Shown here one piece after another: positions 34,968 to 47,494 of a DNA stretch of 64,000 nt. Source of the stretch: Hyperoplus lanceolatus (lineage: Eukaryota > Chordata > Actinopteri > Uranoscopiformes > Ammodytidae); the NCBI GenBank assembly GCA_026929865.2, contig CM049398.1, positions 16,963,501-17,027,500 of the forward strand, read 5' to 3'. Under the pieces are notes generated by a model that was given only the letters and a program-made list of their open reading frames with translations, was not told the origin of the DNA and ran no database searches. The translations under genes and the position numbers were made by a program. The first letter of the stretch is position 1. The number at the start of each line of letters is the position of its first letter.

Positions 34968-35510
34968 CTCATAATCCACTAATCTCATATCTTATCTTAA
35001 CCACAGCAATCAAATGCCTCGTTTTTAATAACAATAGATAGGAAGCTATTTGTGCTTTTTTTCAAATGGTGAAACTAAAAGAAATGTTTTTATTAGTATT
35101 TTTGCCTGACTGGTGTATATCTATTAGCTTTGGGACAAACATCCAGATTTAGCTCACAATAACCTAGTAGTATTAATCACAGCTGTCTAGTAATGCTTAG
35201 TTTTTAACAGGACAAAGTATTGGAAGCTAATAGTGTAGAAGTCAAACTTTGAAACTAATGTTTTCACTGATTTTAGTGGTATTTTTAGCCGTTAGCTCCC
35301 GAGGTAGCTTCGCAGTAGCCTCCATCTTTTGCTCATAATAATCTATTTGTATTAACCACAGCTGTCTAGTAATACCTCGTTTTTTAACAAGACAGAGGAT
35401 TGGAAGCTAATAGTGTAGAAGTCAAACTTTGAAACTAATGTTTTCACTGATTTACGTGTTATTTTTAGCCGTTAGCCCTGAGTAGCTTCGCAGTAGCCTC
35501 CATCTTTTGC
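34968..35510. repeat. Tandem array of three units, about 180 bp each
   Basis: Units start near 34968, 35153 and 35332 with CTCATAATCCAC, CTCACAATAACC and CTCATAATAATC. The second and third are near-identical over stretches such as TTGGAAGCTAATAGTGTAGA and CTTCGCAGTAGCCTCCATC; the first is strongly diverged. Lies in the outer TTAA element. Confidence 0.82.
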
Positions 35511-36267
35511 TGCATTTCGATTGTGAACATGCCGTTTCCAATAGCTTGTGGCTGTCAGTGCATCTGTATGAACATAGTCTTTCATGTAGACAAGGATCGG
35601 TCATGTCAAACTCTTCAAAGTGCGGCTGAGCACTAGACATGGTTCTTCTCACGGGTAAACGCAACCGTGGTAACAAGCACGGCTAAAACGGTGGGAAGGC
35701 AGGGCTCTGGACGCTGTGGACTATGGACAGAGGGTGAGGCCAATGGCTTCACTTTCGGACAGGGCTCATAGATGGTATATAAAACGTTTTCAAAAATAGG
35801 CCATCCTGGGATTATCTGAAAATCAGGGTATAGAGGCATACTACAATAAATGATCTGAACGTTTTTTTCAGCAAACAACTAAAGATAAACGTATTAGGGA
35901 CCTCTAAGACCATATACAGTAATATTGACAGAAAAGTATATAATATGAGACCTTTAAGGCATTACGTGGTACAAACATACAGCATGGTAGTGTGACAAGA
36001 ATCAAAGGTCAAACATTTATTTCATCAACCAACCATTTTTGTCTAACCCCTCAATGTTAGTTTGATAACTAATATGGCCCCTTGTATTAAATAATAATTA
36101 TTGGTTGCTTTTGGTCGCTCCTAATGTATATGAGTAAGCTTTTAATGTTTGAAGGTATAATTAAACATGTATTAAACTTGGTAGGTGTTTCACAGCTATC
36201 TGTGTTTTTGACTAATTTGACTCTGTGAAAGGACTGCGTATTTTGTAACTGTGCATTAATTGGTAGA

Positions 36268-36270
<3 letters not shown>

Positions 36271-36341
<71 letters not shown>
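36271..36341. repeat. (TG)n microsatellite
   Basis: About 35 uninterrupted TG units. Confidence 0.95.
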
Positions 36342-36342
<1 letters not shown>

Positions 36343-37143
36343 CAGTTAACTTTACAATGAGTTATTATAAGGAGTTTGGCTTTGGCTCAAGATGCTCCTA
36401 ATTATGAAAATGAAAACAACTTCCAAGCTCTGGGGTGAAAATGTTCCTATTGGTGTGCAGATGGAAAACATCTACAACAACAACACGCACAATGTAGCCC
36501 ATGTCCACATGTACACAGTTATTTAGTTCCATTTGCAGGGAAATTCCTGTACACAGGACGGTATTTTAGAAAACCTCTCTGTTCACACGACAACGCAAAA
36601 AGAGATTGAAAACGCTGATTAATCATGCCAGGCTATTAGGTGGAGATCATGTCCATAGAATAACATTGTGAGCATATGTATTGAGCGTCTCCTTGAACTA
36701 GGTTGCCGCAGGCATGCTCAGTAGATATAAACAACAATTGATGCCAGGGTTTCTCTAAACATTTACAACGCCATTTCATAATACAGTTTGTGAATTTTTT
36801 TATTTTCATTACCTCTGAACTCCTCTGTTTTGGGGGTGTAGCAGCACAGCACGTCCGCCAAACTAAATGTCAATGTCTGTCAAATGTTTATTCTGTGCCC
36901 TTCAAGGACACTGTTAGTTTAAAAAGCACTCACTGTAGATTAGCTTGACTTCAGGTGCCTTTGAGTGTATAGTAGAAACGGAAGATAAAGCAAATGGAGT
37001 CAAGCCGGCCGTCAAACTCTCCATGTCAGCTAACAGCCAGCTTCCGCTTCCAGCATACCCCATTGGCCTTACACTCAATGTGGTGTCTCATTTAAGCTGC
37101 TCTAGCCTGCCTACTGGTGTTGCTTCCTCTGCACATTTCTTTC

Positions 37144-37181
37144 GCGATACGGCTCGATACGGCTCGATACGGCGATACGGC
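37144..37181. repeat. 10-bp minisatellite CGATACGGCT
   Basis: Four units, the third shortened to CGATACGG. Confidence 0.85.
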
Positions 37182-37764
37182 TCATTCTCTCAATGTCTCA
37201 ATCGTGCCAAAACCCCTAGATGTAGTAACGCTGCATAGCCTATTACACAATGTGTTGTCAACATGAGTATATGCAAATACTATCTGGAAATCTAGACCCA
37301 CATCTTGGAACGATATCGGGGATGGCAATGAGCATAACCAAGGGAAGGCACCAACGCATGTGTGTCAAATACCACTGCACCCAATTGGATAGCATATAAC
37401 CAGTCGGAGCAATGAACAAAGTGACAAAAGGGTAACTGGTAAATTAAATTTAGCCTTATACGGCCTGGCAAATTGCAAACACATATTCTTGCTAATGAAA
37501 TATTTGAATGCCATCTTCTGTACATTTTTTAAGGAAAGCTAAGTCTGAATCGTAAAGTGTCGAGTGATCTTTGTTATTGGTTACTATCACGATTTCGAAG
37601 ACGCAGCACTGTCGTCGGCCGCCCGCCCATATCGGATAGTACGATTTTGATGGGTTACAATGGCTTGTGCCCAGGGTAGCCAATTAAGTCTGTATTCGGC
37701 ATAGATCTGCGATCTGCTGCTGCTCCCTCACTGTGAGGGTCACCAAGTCACTCAACTAAATCAG

Positions 37765-37877
37765 ACTCTTTGTGTCTTGGCTCCAAAATGGTGGAATGAG
37801 CTCCCCATTGACATCAGGTCAGCTTCCGCCGCAGGCTTAAAACATATCTCTTTAGACTGCACTCTAGTATTTGCGTG
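37765..37877 (+). pseudogene. LINE C-terminal coding remnant
   Basis: The plus frame reads TLCVLAPKWWNELPIDIRSA, then SAAGLKHISL. This is the WNELP...IR pattern found at the end of many fish non-LTR reverse transcriptases. Only this short segment is recognisable. Confidence 0.6.
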
Positions 37878-40800
37878 ATTCTTGCTGTTCTGAGTTTGTA
37901 CCTTCATGGTTGAATGCACTTATTGGAAGTCGCCTGAATAAAAGCTCCCGTGTCAACGCTCAAAGCTTTAGGCTGTGGGTCTTCGTCTACCTATAAACAT
38001 CACCTCCGGTCAGGGCCTCAAGTATAATCTACGCTCAAAAGCATCCATGGGTGCCATGTTTTGCTGGCTCATTCAAATAATTAGGGCAGATCAGATTTGT
38101 ATTTGTGTTTCTCTATGTTAGTCTCCAACTTTCCACCCTGTTATTCAATAACTGTTATCAGCATTTTGTATAGATTTAAGTATAGCCTCACTAAGGTATT
38201 TTAATCCATCTGTCTTCCTACTGAGTGCTGTCGGCACTCTATGTAGCTCATGGAGGGCAAGGTGTCCCTGACTCTGGCTCAGGTTTGCTCATCAGCGGTG
38301 GGGATGTGCTGTACCCTCCTTAAGCCTGGTTGTCCACAGAGGGGCAGGGAGGTGCTCTCTCAGCCCGGACTTTCATGTGCACTCCTATAGAGTCAGGGAG
38401 GTTGCCATATGGTCGGGGGGTCCTTGCTGCAGCTCTCCACACCTTTCAGAATTCCAGAGGGATGGCTCTCTCTGCCTTAAAGTCTTCCACGTGTGGAGGG
38501 CGTGGAGATCCCAGATCAGAACCATACAATAATTACTGCAAATTACTCTGCTAATTGAAATAAACTTCTATTTTGACTGAAGTATTCCTAACTGAAATTA
38601 ATTTGAGCAACAATCAAAAAAATAAAACAATAAAGAAAGCACAACAGAGTTTGCAAGGGTCAGTGATTGACAACAATTAGGGGAAAGAATATTCAAAATA
38701 GATGAGAAGAAGATGATAAAACTTGTAAATAGAAGTAGCCTAAGTAATTTTCTCTCATTAAATCTTAATTGCAAGCTTGGACGTGGCTCTCATCAATCAA
38801 GCAATCCAGTGATATAAAAAAAGTCCATAGCCAGCCTCTCCTTTCTTGACTCAGACATCTTCCCACATGTTTTTGTTTTCCTTCAGAAAAACAACAAAGG
38901 TGATTTGAAATGGCTGATTGATTTATAGCTTGCTTTTTTTGCTGCCTATCAGTGTTGCAACAGTAAACCAGTTTACTGTACATGGACCCTTATCAAAGCC
39001 AAAAGAAGAAAATATAAAACTGTATGGCTCTATTTAAGATAAATTACATATTTATTCAATAAAGTAGGCAATTTTTTTTATAGTTTTCAAATGATGTAAC
39101 CTGGTTCCAGCCACAGTAACTTATATAGGTGACATCCTGATAAATAATTCCAAATCAGCAGAAACATTGGAAGGAGCATTAATGACAATAACAGTTTTAT
39201 CTAAGATTTTATCTTAGTTATTATAATGTCTTCTATGCTCTGTTACCAAGTTTCATGATGAACAACATTATCCGGACTGTGATGGAAATAAAATGTTTGT
39301 GATTAATTGTCAGACATTTGTCACAGATTGCCTATCATGTGCCACAATGTTGTGACTGTGTCAAATGGGAACATTTGCACCTCATTGTGCACAGCTCATG
39401 AACTTTGATTTAATGCCGCTGCTGGCTGCTCATTTTTGTCAGTGCTGGAGCCACCCAGGCACAGAATGAGCGGTGACCTGTCAGGCAATATGATCAGAGC
39501 AGAGTTACAGTAAATTGTGTTTGAGAACTATTGTGTTTTCAAATGCATTGGTAAGGTCAGGCACTTTATCGACTAATATTCTTGCCTAGTACGGCAGTGG
39601 TTAGCTGAGAGATCTCTTAATCTCAGGACACATATTAAATCGGTAATTTTTAAAAGAGTTGTTCCTGCTATGTGAAACACTGGCATAGCAGGCACAACAG
39701 GATTCTCTGCTATTTTTCAATTTAAAATCATTTCCTATCGCATCGCATGTAAGTAAGCATTGCCCTGACCTTTCAAATATATGCCTTGCTGCTATAAATT
39801 ATTATAATGATTTGTGACAGACTCTAACACCTGGAGAACATGGAGCTATGTAAACATTTAAATTTTTAAGGCGCTCCTCCCTGACATGCTGCACAACCTG
39901 GCCTATTAGTTTCTGTTCAAATAATTACAACACGTCATGTTGAAATGTATATAGTGTGTTTAGTACATTTGACAATAAAACCTGTTCATGCTTTATCTTG
40001 CTTCTGGATATTATCCAGAATTTTTTTTTCTTTTAATTAGTCCTTTTTCTACCTCTCGGGGCAGCTGTTGTTTCCCATTAATTTGCATTTGCAATGAATA
40101 TCTGGAAGATACTTCCATGTTGCTATTTTCAGGTCAGTGGGAGCTGTTGTGTAATCAGTCAGTCTCTTCACTCCCGCTTGCCAGTCTAAAAAGGTTAACG
40201 CTGTGTGTAACTGGCAGTGTGGGGTAACAGTTGTTGACTGGCTATTTGCGATGGAGCCAGGGGTGAAAATCTTTCAGAGCTGTAAGCACTTTCAAAGAAA
40301 TTGGCCCTGCTATTGATCTCGTGTTTCAACCAATTTTAGGTGTCGGCGAGACAGACTACACCACTTCAGAGTTCTACCTCAAATCTTTTTGAAGTATTGA
40401 CAAATAGGGCAGCACAGATCCAATATCATTTGCAAGCTGAACTCTAGGCACTGAGGTGGCAATGATGGACCTCTTAAGTTTTGAAAATGTTTTAAGATCT
40501 ACACAGTAATACATTTTTGAGATTTTTAGTAAAAGGTTGAGTGCGTTTTTAAATGTGCAAAATTAGTATACAAAATCCTCTAAAGTCACATATTTCCCCT
40601 TTTTCTTCACTCTTGAAGTGAGTCAATCTCACTTCACAGCAAAATGTCGCGCTGCAAACAAATCACAGGTTGGATGAAGATAAGTTGCTTTGTGGTCCAT
40701 ACTTCACATTTAGTGCCACCTCAGTTATCTCTGTGTATTTGTATGTGTGAACATCCTGTACTGGTTAGTGCGATTGAGGCAATAAAAAAACAAAAAACAA

Positions 40801-42043
40801 ACTTTTTGTGTAGCGTATTGATTATTTAAGCCTGTAAATAAGCCTATTGCTGCTTCCGCCTCTCGCAATGCTGCTGCTGGCATATCGGGTGGTCACTGTC
40901 CCTTGCGCTCCCCCAAAGCTTTCTCTTCTATAGGCTCAGGCTGCCTACTGTAAATATGTTTTCCGGTTGATGCAAGGGGCGATTTGAAAAAATAAACAAA
41001 AGGGTGATATTTATAAAACGTTTTTGTTTTTATTCATGAAACATTTAGATATAAAACAGCAAGAATGAAATTTCCCACACAGGAACAATCAAAAACGCAT
41101 ATTGTGTACTACAGGTTTTATTTTTTTATTTATTTTACATAAATTAGATTTTTCCCCCTTGCAATTACTTATTGTGTCTGGAACATTCAGTAATAGTGTT
41201 TCTGACAGCACAAGTTTATTTTTAATTGAAAGATACTGTCATCATCATTATTTATTATTTTCTAAGAACATTTGAAAATTAAACACTTATGCTTTTTAAC
41301 AAAAGGTGGCAGATGGTTGTTATACTGATGTGGAAAGCTTCTGGTAGAAGTGCTATAATGGTAAACCCCCCATTCAACATTGATGTGTCTCAAACCTTAC
41401 ATTACAGTAACTGTGCCCGAAAAGCAAGCGCAGAGATCTTGCAATGGCAAAAAAATTCCGCTTGCGCGCTACACACGCTCGAATCTAGGTATTTCTGCCT
41501 ACCTGTTAGGCTATATCTATCAGCCCAACACCTGAATGGAGCAGCTGTTAAATCTCTGCGTCTTCACTCTAAAGATTCTGAAATGTTACAATGGTTTACT
41601 GATTTGCAAGCCCCCCCCCCATTTCAAGCACTGAATATAATATAATAATTATCTCTATCTGTGCTTAAACAATAATCAAAAGGGTACACCGTTGGTCTCC
41701 CACCATATGCGCTGTCATCAGCACAAACCCTAAACATTAAGTCCAATCCACCATCCCCCCTGATTTTTTTTTACAACTCGAGTACGGCTTATAGGACGTC
41801 TGCTTTCTGTCAAAATGAGGTCTGGTGGTCGTGGGTTAAAATCTGACCCATGGACTTTTACTGCAGGTCATCCCCCCTCTCTCTCTGTCTCCCCATTTCA
41901 ACTCTGTACTGTCTAATAAAGCTTGATAATGCGCAAAAATAATCTCTAAAAAAAAATTAGGTTGTTGCTCATTGTCTGCATTATGACTATAGCAAAGATG
42001 CATCATTTGTGTTTTGATAACATTTTGCTTATTTGCTTATTTG

Positions 42044-43101
42044 CAGTGTTGGGAACATTACTTTAAAAAAGTAATTAGTTATAGTTACTCACTACTTGTT
42101 CCAAAAAGTAACTGAGTTAGTAACTGAATTACTTTATAATAGAAGTAACTAGTTACCAGGGAAAGTAACTATTTGCTTTAGCCTACTGTAAAAAAAAAGT
42201 TGCTGTCAACAAATTTTGATTTTTCTGAGCAGTTTTCACAAGTCAGGTGAAATGAGTAGAACAGACGGGTAGGTCTACTTGTAGGCTACATAACCTTCAA
42301 TATGTATTGCACATCAACATACAGCAAGATGTTTATCCTGCACTTTAAGTATTATGTTCTCAACAAAAGTAGTAGAGGAAACTGCTGAATGTACCGTGCT
42401 GATCTGCTAATATCACTGGATTCACTTCAGGGGTGTCGGCTAAAAGACCACTTAAGGCCACAAAACATCAGACTATGAAGCATGAGACGATGAGAGGTGG
42501 AGTAAGGATTTTTCCTATGATTATTTCCTTCTTTAACATGCACAGCAGCATACAGATCCCAGGAAAAGACCAATAGCAATATTCGGCTCGTGATGACACG
42601 CTAAACAGCTGTTGCAACCGGCGAATCGCGGCCGTTTAATAACGTGCATAAATTATAATTTGTAGAGATCGGAAACTCCATGCACTTACTCACAAGGGCG
42701 ATGCAAATAAACTCAGGGAGAGCACGTTTCAACCGTGGATTGTTGGTTACTGCGGCAACGCGCACGTTCACACAACAGAGAGAGAAAGAAAAATAAACTT
42801 CACTAAACAGGCGCTCCCGCTGACTGACCTGACGGCGCTAACTGACAGTTGTCATCCACACTGAATAAAACACAACTTAAAACACACCGGTCTCCTAGCA
42901 GTTTTTGTAGAATGAAGCCAGGGGTGCGTTCGGATTACACAGTTTATTCAATCAATTCATAGTAACGCACCGCATTTAACGTTCAGTAACGATAACGCCA
43001 CTGTAACGACGGAAAAAGTAATGAGTAAGATTACCCCGTAACTGAAAAAAGAATGGCGTTACCTAACGCCGTTATTATAAACGGTGTTATTCCCAACACT
43101 G
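42044..43101. mobile_element. hAT-type non-autonomous element with perfect TSD
   Basis: Starts CAGTGTTGGGAACATTACTT and ends with the complement (CCCAACACTG). A perfect 8-bp target duplication CTTATTTG lies at 42036-42043 and 43102-43109. Subterminal regions are rich in AAGTAACT / AGTTACT words that pair between the two halves. This CAGTGTTGGGAA family is frequent in fish. The middle (about 42410-42690) shares sequence with 56500-56780 in inverse orientation. No transposase frame. Confidence 0.88.
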
Positions 43102-43272
43102 CTTATTTGTTATTGATCCTGGAAGTTCTTATCCATCAAACTTTACTGCAGTTTTAAACTGTCGAGTTTATTCATTCAGATTTCTACTGTTTTTCTTAAA
43201 GCGCATAATGAAATATAACAAAAGAACAGAGTTCGGACTAAACAAGGAGAACCGGTTTTTTAAATTTTTAAT

Positions 43273-43368
43273 GCACCAAATGTCTGGAACAAACTCCCAG
43301 AAAACTTGAAGTCTGCTTCAACTCTCAGCTCTTTTAAATCAAGTCTGAAGACTTTTCTGTTTCCCTAA
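43273..43368 (+). pseudogene. LINE C-terminal coding remnant
   Basis: The plus frame reads APNVWNKLPENLKSASTLSS, then FKSSLKTFLFP and a stop. This is the standard C-terminal signature of fish L2/Rex-type reverse transcriptases. A sequence with TGAGTGCTGAAGCATTCACA follows; it looks like a dispersed repeat interrupted at 43606 by the giant palindromic element. Confidence 0.65.
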
Positions 43369-43852
43369 TAACATTTTTATTAGTGTGAGTGCTGAAGCAT
43401 TCACACTATGGTTCTGCAAATCTTATTAAATCGTATTTTTTCGCTTCCGTACGTTTTTTGGCTCACTTCAACTCCCTCAAATCTTCAGCTATTTTAACCA
43501 TTCAACTTTCAAAATGTTCAGCTCTCTAAGGACATGATGGGTCACCATTCAGCTTTTTTCTACCTTCAAAACTTTTAAAAATATTCAGCTTTTAACAAAT
43601 TATTTTGGTAACACTTTAGTTCGATAGTCCACAGTTGACACTCAACAAGCCATCAGTTGATACGCAGTTGCATGTCAACAGTGAATGAGTTTACATATCT
43701 CAACAGATACGTAACATGAATTCAACTAACTGTAAGTTAACCATAAGTTGCACTATTAGTAGATGATTAGTTGACATTCAACAGGTAGCTTGTTCAACAG
43801 ATAAAAAACAAGGACTCAACTAACTGTTAACCATAGGTTGCACTATTAGTAG

Positions 43853-43924
43853 ATTTTTTTTTTTTTTTAATAATTTTTTTTTTATTAAAAAAAAAATATT
43901 TTTTTTTTTTTTAACAAAAAAAAA

Positions 43925-43957
<33 letters not shown>

Positions 43958-44325
43958 TTTCCCTTTTCCCCTTTAAAAACAAACCAACAAAAAAACAAAA
44001 CCAAACCAAAATTAAAATTTTCTTTTCCATTAAATAAAATTTTGGAGAGAAAAAAAAAAAAAAAAACAAAATTAAAAAACCAAACCCAAATATATAAAAT
44101 AAAATTAAGATTAAAAAAAATAAAATGCCACCCTCTCCCCCAAAAAAAAGAGAAAAAACATCGGATTATTTTTTTTTATATGGTTATAATATTTAACCCT
44201 ATGTCAATGCAACTTATGTGTGTACCTACAATGTAAAATATCTTTTTTATTGTATTTTTTTTTTGAACGGCCACGGAGAAGAATAGGCTCAAGCTGAACT
44301 CAGTGATTAGTGTTATCAGTCTCAA
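43853..44325. repeat. Homopolymer-rich insertion in the left arm
   Basis: A block of T and A runs with CCAAACC words that has no counterpart in the right arm. It is bounded by duplicated palindrome sequence (GTTGACATTCAACAG... GGTTGCACTATTAGTAGAT occurs before and after). It may be a real expansion, a small retro-insertion tail or a sequencing or assembly fault. Confidence 0.55.
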
Positions 44326-46026
44326 CTGATCTAGTTGACATTCAACAGAGCTTGTTCAACAGATAAAAAACAAGGACTCAACTGTCTGTTAACTATAGGT
44401 TGCACTATTAGTAGATGTTTAGTTGATATTCAATACTGTGATCCCTAAGTTGATACATATTTAGAATGCATTCAACTGTCAGTTAACTATAAGTTGCATT
44501 TTTAGTAGATGTTTTTTTGTACACGTAACATGCATTCAACTAACTGTCAGTTAACTATTAGTTGCATTATTAGTAGATGTTAGTTGATATTAAACAGTGA
44601 GTTAGTTGATACTCAACAAAGCTTGTCAACAAATATGTAACATGCATTCAACTAAGTGTTAGTTAACTATACAATAATTTTATTTTGTTAATTTATTTTT
44701 ACAAAAACAGTCTGCAACAGACATTGTACTTTTTATTACATGTTCTTTACAAATATTCAACTATCAGTTGAGTGTCAACTTCTAATAAGTTGACTATCAA
44801 CTGCTGTTATTAACCAATTCTCAACTTACGTTTCATATGGATCAACTTTCCCACCACTCACAAGGAACACATCTAATGAATGAACATTCAACCCTCTGTT
44901 GATCATATATGTTCATTGTAAAATAAAGATGAAAATGTTTTATCAATCAATAGGCACCCTGTGTAGGTGACTACCTGTTGATTGTCATATGACTGTCGAC
45001 AAACTATCAGTCAATATTCAACTTAGCATAAGTAGACAGGTCTTGGGACTGTCAAATTAAAGTGAAAACAGTTTATTTTTCACCACACTATAAACAGACA
45101 AAAACTGAAAAAATGGTTGACTATCAGTTGTTTCTCAACAAACTATCAGTCGGTGTTTAACTAAGCATTAGTAGAACGGTCTTAGGACTGTCAAATTAAA
45201 GTGAAAACAGTTTAGTGTCTGCAAACTATCAACAGAGCAAAACAGAGAAAATAGTTGATTCTCAACAAACTATCAGTCGATATTCAACTAAGCATTAGTA
45301 GAGAGGTCTTAGGACTGTCAAATTAAAGTGAAAACAGTTTAGTGTCTGTAGACACTCTACAAACTAGTAACAGTATAAAATAGAGACAAGTTTTGCTCAA
45401 CTGATGAGTAACACTGGATGACCCCAAAGTAAAGTTAAAAAATATATAGGCAGCATATCTGAACAGGAAAGAACATTTATTTAAAGTAAATTAACTTTTT
45501 TCAGTAGTTACACAACATGTAGGTACACAGCAAGTACCATCAATACCTCTAAAAAAGACAATAAAACTAATGCATGTATTTATTTAGGTGTCACTTAGGC
45601 AATTGTTTAACGACAGATCGTCCAAAAATTTACATTCAAAAAGCTCAGTAAAGTATAGCATAACACCCAGTACCACTAGTTATGATACTGAGCAAACATA
45701 TGTAATACATAACATCAGTTCTCATGAAACGCTTTGTTATGGTAAGAAAAAGATATATAATTTTGTTATGGACCAAAATATCTGAAGCTCCTAGTAGCTC
45801 GGGAGAAAATGGATTAACAGCAATGGTGAAACAAGACACACTGATTCAGCAGTTAGGTTTGACAAGTAAATGTAAAATACTTATTTTCTACTCTCTCTCT
45901 TCCTTGAAGTGTATGTCATTGTTGATTCTCAGTAAAACATAAAAAAAACACAACAGTGCCATTTTTTTCATTATGGACTCAAGATAAAACAACTTAATTA
46001 TCACTCTCCTGTGACCAACCACTAGT

Positions 46027-46299
46027 TTAACCTGGTCCTGCCACTGTTATTTGAATGAGCACATTTGAATAATTTTTCGCTCTCTTTAGATCCAGTTGTT
46101 GGGTTACTAGCCACTCCAGGCCTGCTGTACTCCTCTTCAATTGAAGCAGTCGGGCTGAAGAATCCAGGAATCTTGTCCAATCACCCAGTTGATGAACATA
46201 GAAAGAAATGATCTGAGAATTACCACAAAATAGTTCAAATGCATTTTGATTTCCTTTATCTAAATCATTATAGCATTGTGGTTCCACATTAAAACACAT
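46027..46299 (-). pseudogene. Coding-like segment in left arm of giant palindrome
   Basis: A 90-codon frame starting CFNVEPQCYNDLDKGNQNAF, with HQLGDWTRFLDSSARLLQLK and ending TVAGPG. The inverted copy in the right arm (about 47987-48255, plus strand) is the same sequence, but one T is missing in GCATTGAAC, which breaks the frame. Amino-acid composition looks protein-like. No family recognised. It may be a captured gene piece or a relic of the element's own protein. Confidence 0.4.
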
Positions 46300-47269
46300 A
46301 ATGCTTTCTATTGCTTTAATAAAATATATTTGGTACCCTAATCAAATAAAATTCTCACTGAACCTTGTACAGATTGAAATTATTTTTTAATTAAAGAAAC
46401 ATGTAATCTCTATGACTATTCTACACAACACCACATGCATAGACTCAGTTTTTGCTCACTTTAGACTGAAATAGCAATGTGCACTTTGAATGTGGAACAT
46501 GCAAACATTTATTCAAATAGAGTTTAGTGTCTATAAACACACTTTATTTAGACAGATACTTGTGAAGCTAGGCAGCGCTAGGCTCATGCTAACGTTGCTA
46601 ATATAGCTAGCGCGCTAGGCGCGGCGCTAATGCTAACGTGACTATGCTAGCGGGAGGCCGCGTCGCTAATATATATGACATTATTCTTACATACACAAAA
46701 CGATATCTCACAAATACCTCAGTTAACTCACCAATTATTCCCTTTGGCTAATGGCAGCATACTTGTGACCACCACGGGTCTTCAGTGTGAGATGGATGGG
46801 TTGGTCAAGCGGTCTTTAGCATATAGCTGCTGCTTTTACTGACCAGACACACAACCTTCTCTCTAGCTGCCAGTAAAGAACGAGACCTCTCGCTTAAACA
46901 GCCCTTACCAACCAAGCTGGGGGAGTTCAAGTGCTTGAAAAAAGTGGGAAATCGTAATGTCGATACAGTTAGAAATGAAATATGTTTCCTAAATAAAGTC
47001 TCTCCAAACATATTTTCACCTTCCCAAAGTTTAAAATACACATTAATAGATCAATATATATTTGTTTCATATAATTTCTGCTCACAATATTATCAATAAT
47101 GTCCTACAGGTTATAGTTGTTATTTATCAGTAACCACTATACGTTCGCATTGTATTGCACACCACTCTATGTAGGCCTATTTAGGTCTTCTAATCTTGAG
47201 AGGTTTATACAGCCATTGCTGATATTAACAATTATATAAAAAAACATAGATACATCTATAAATATGTAT

Positions 47270-47494
47270 TTAAACTTTGGGAAGGTGATAATATGTTTGG
47301 AGTCTGGATCTTCGAATATTATCGACATTATGATTACCCACCTTTTTCAAGCACTTGAACTGCCCCAGCGTGGTTAGGGCTTTTTCGAGACAGAGAGGAC
47401 TCGTTTTACTGACCTGGGCAGCTAAAAAATGGATGTGTGCCTGGACAGTAAAGCTATGTGCTAAAAGCCAGCTTGACCAACCCATCCATCTCAC
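47270..47494 (-). pseudogene. Coding-like segment in centre of giant palindrome
   Basis: The minus frame reads LTTLGQFKCLKKVGNHNVD. A related plus frame in the opposite half (about 46890-47040) reads PTKLGEFKCLKKVGNRNVD, so both halves keep the same peptide despite base divergence. The left version needs one frameshift upstream of LAASKERD. The opposite strand also has a 63-codon frame (47355-47546). Function unknown. Confidence 0.35.

Larger units (their letters stand above)
32766..35957. mobile_element. TTAA-type transposon, outermost of a four-level nest
   Basis: TTAA at 32766-32769 and 35954-35957. Inside them, the left end AGGTCCTATATTATGCAAAA faces the inverted right end AGGTCTCATATTATATACTT. 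No transposase frame is visible, so it is non-autonomous. The element now contains an AAGCCCC-ended element (32887-34807) and its own tandem array (34968-35510). Similar ends occur at 16165 and 54325. Confidence 0.72.
35958..42035. other. Gene-free interval with small LINE remnant
   Basis: About 6 kb with no supported gene. It contains a TG microsatellite, a 10-bp minisatellite at 37144-37181 (CGATACGGCT units), and a LINE C-terminal remnant at 37765-37877. A fragment near 39964 (ACATTTGACAATAAAACC) could be another decayed LINE end. Confidence 0.45.
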
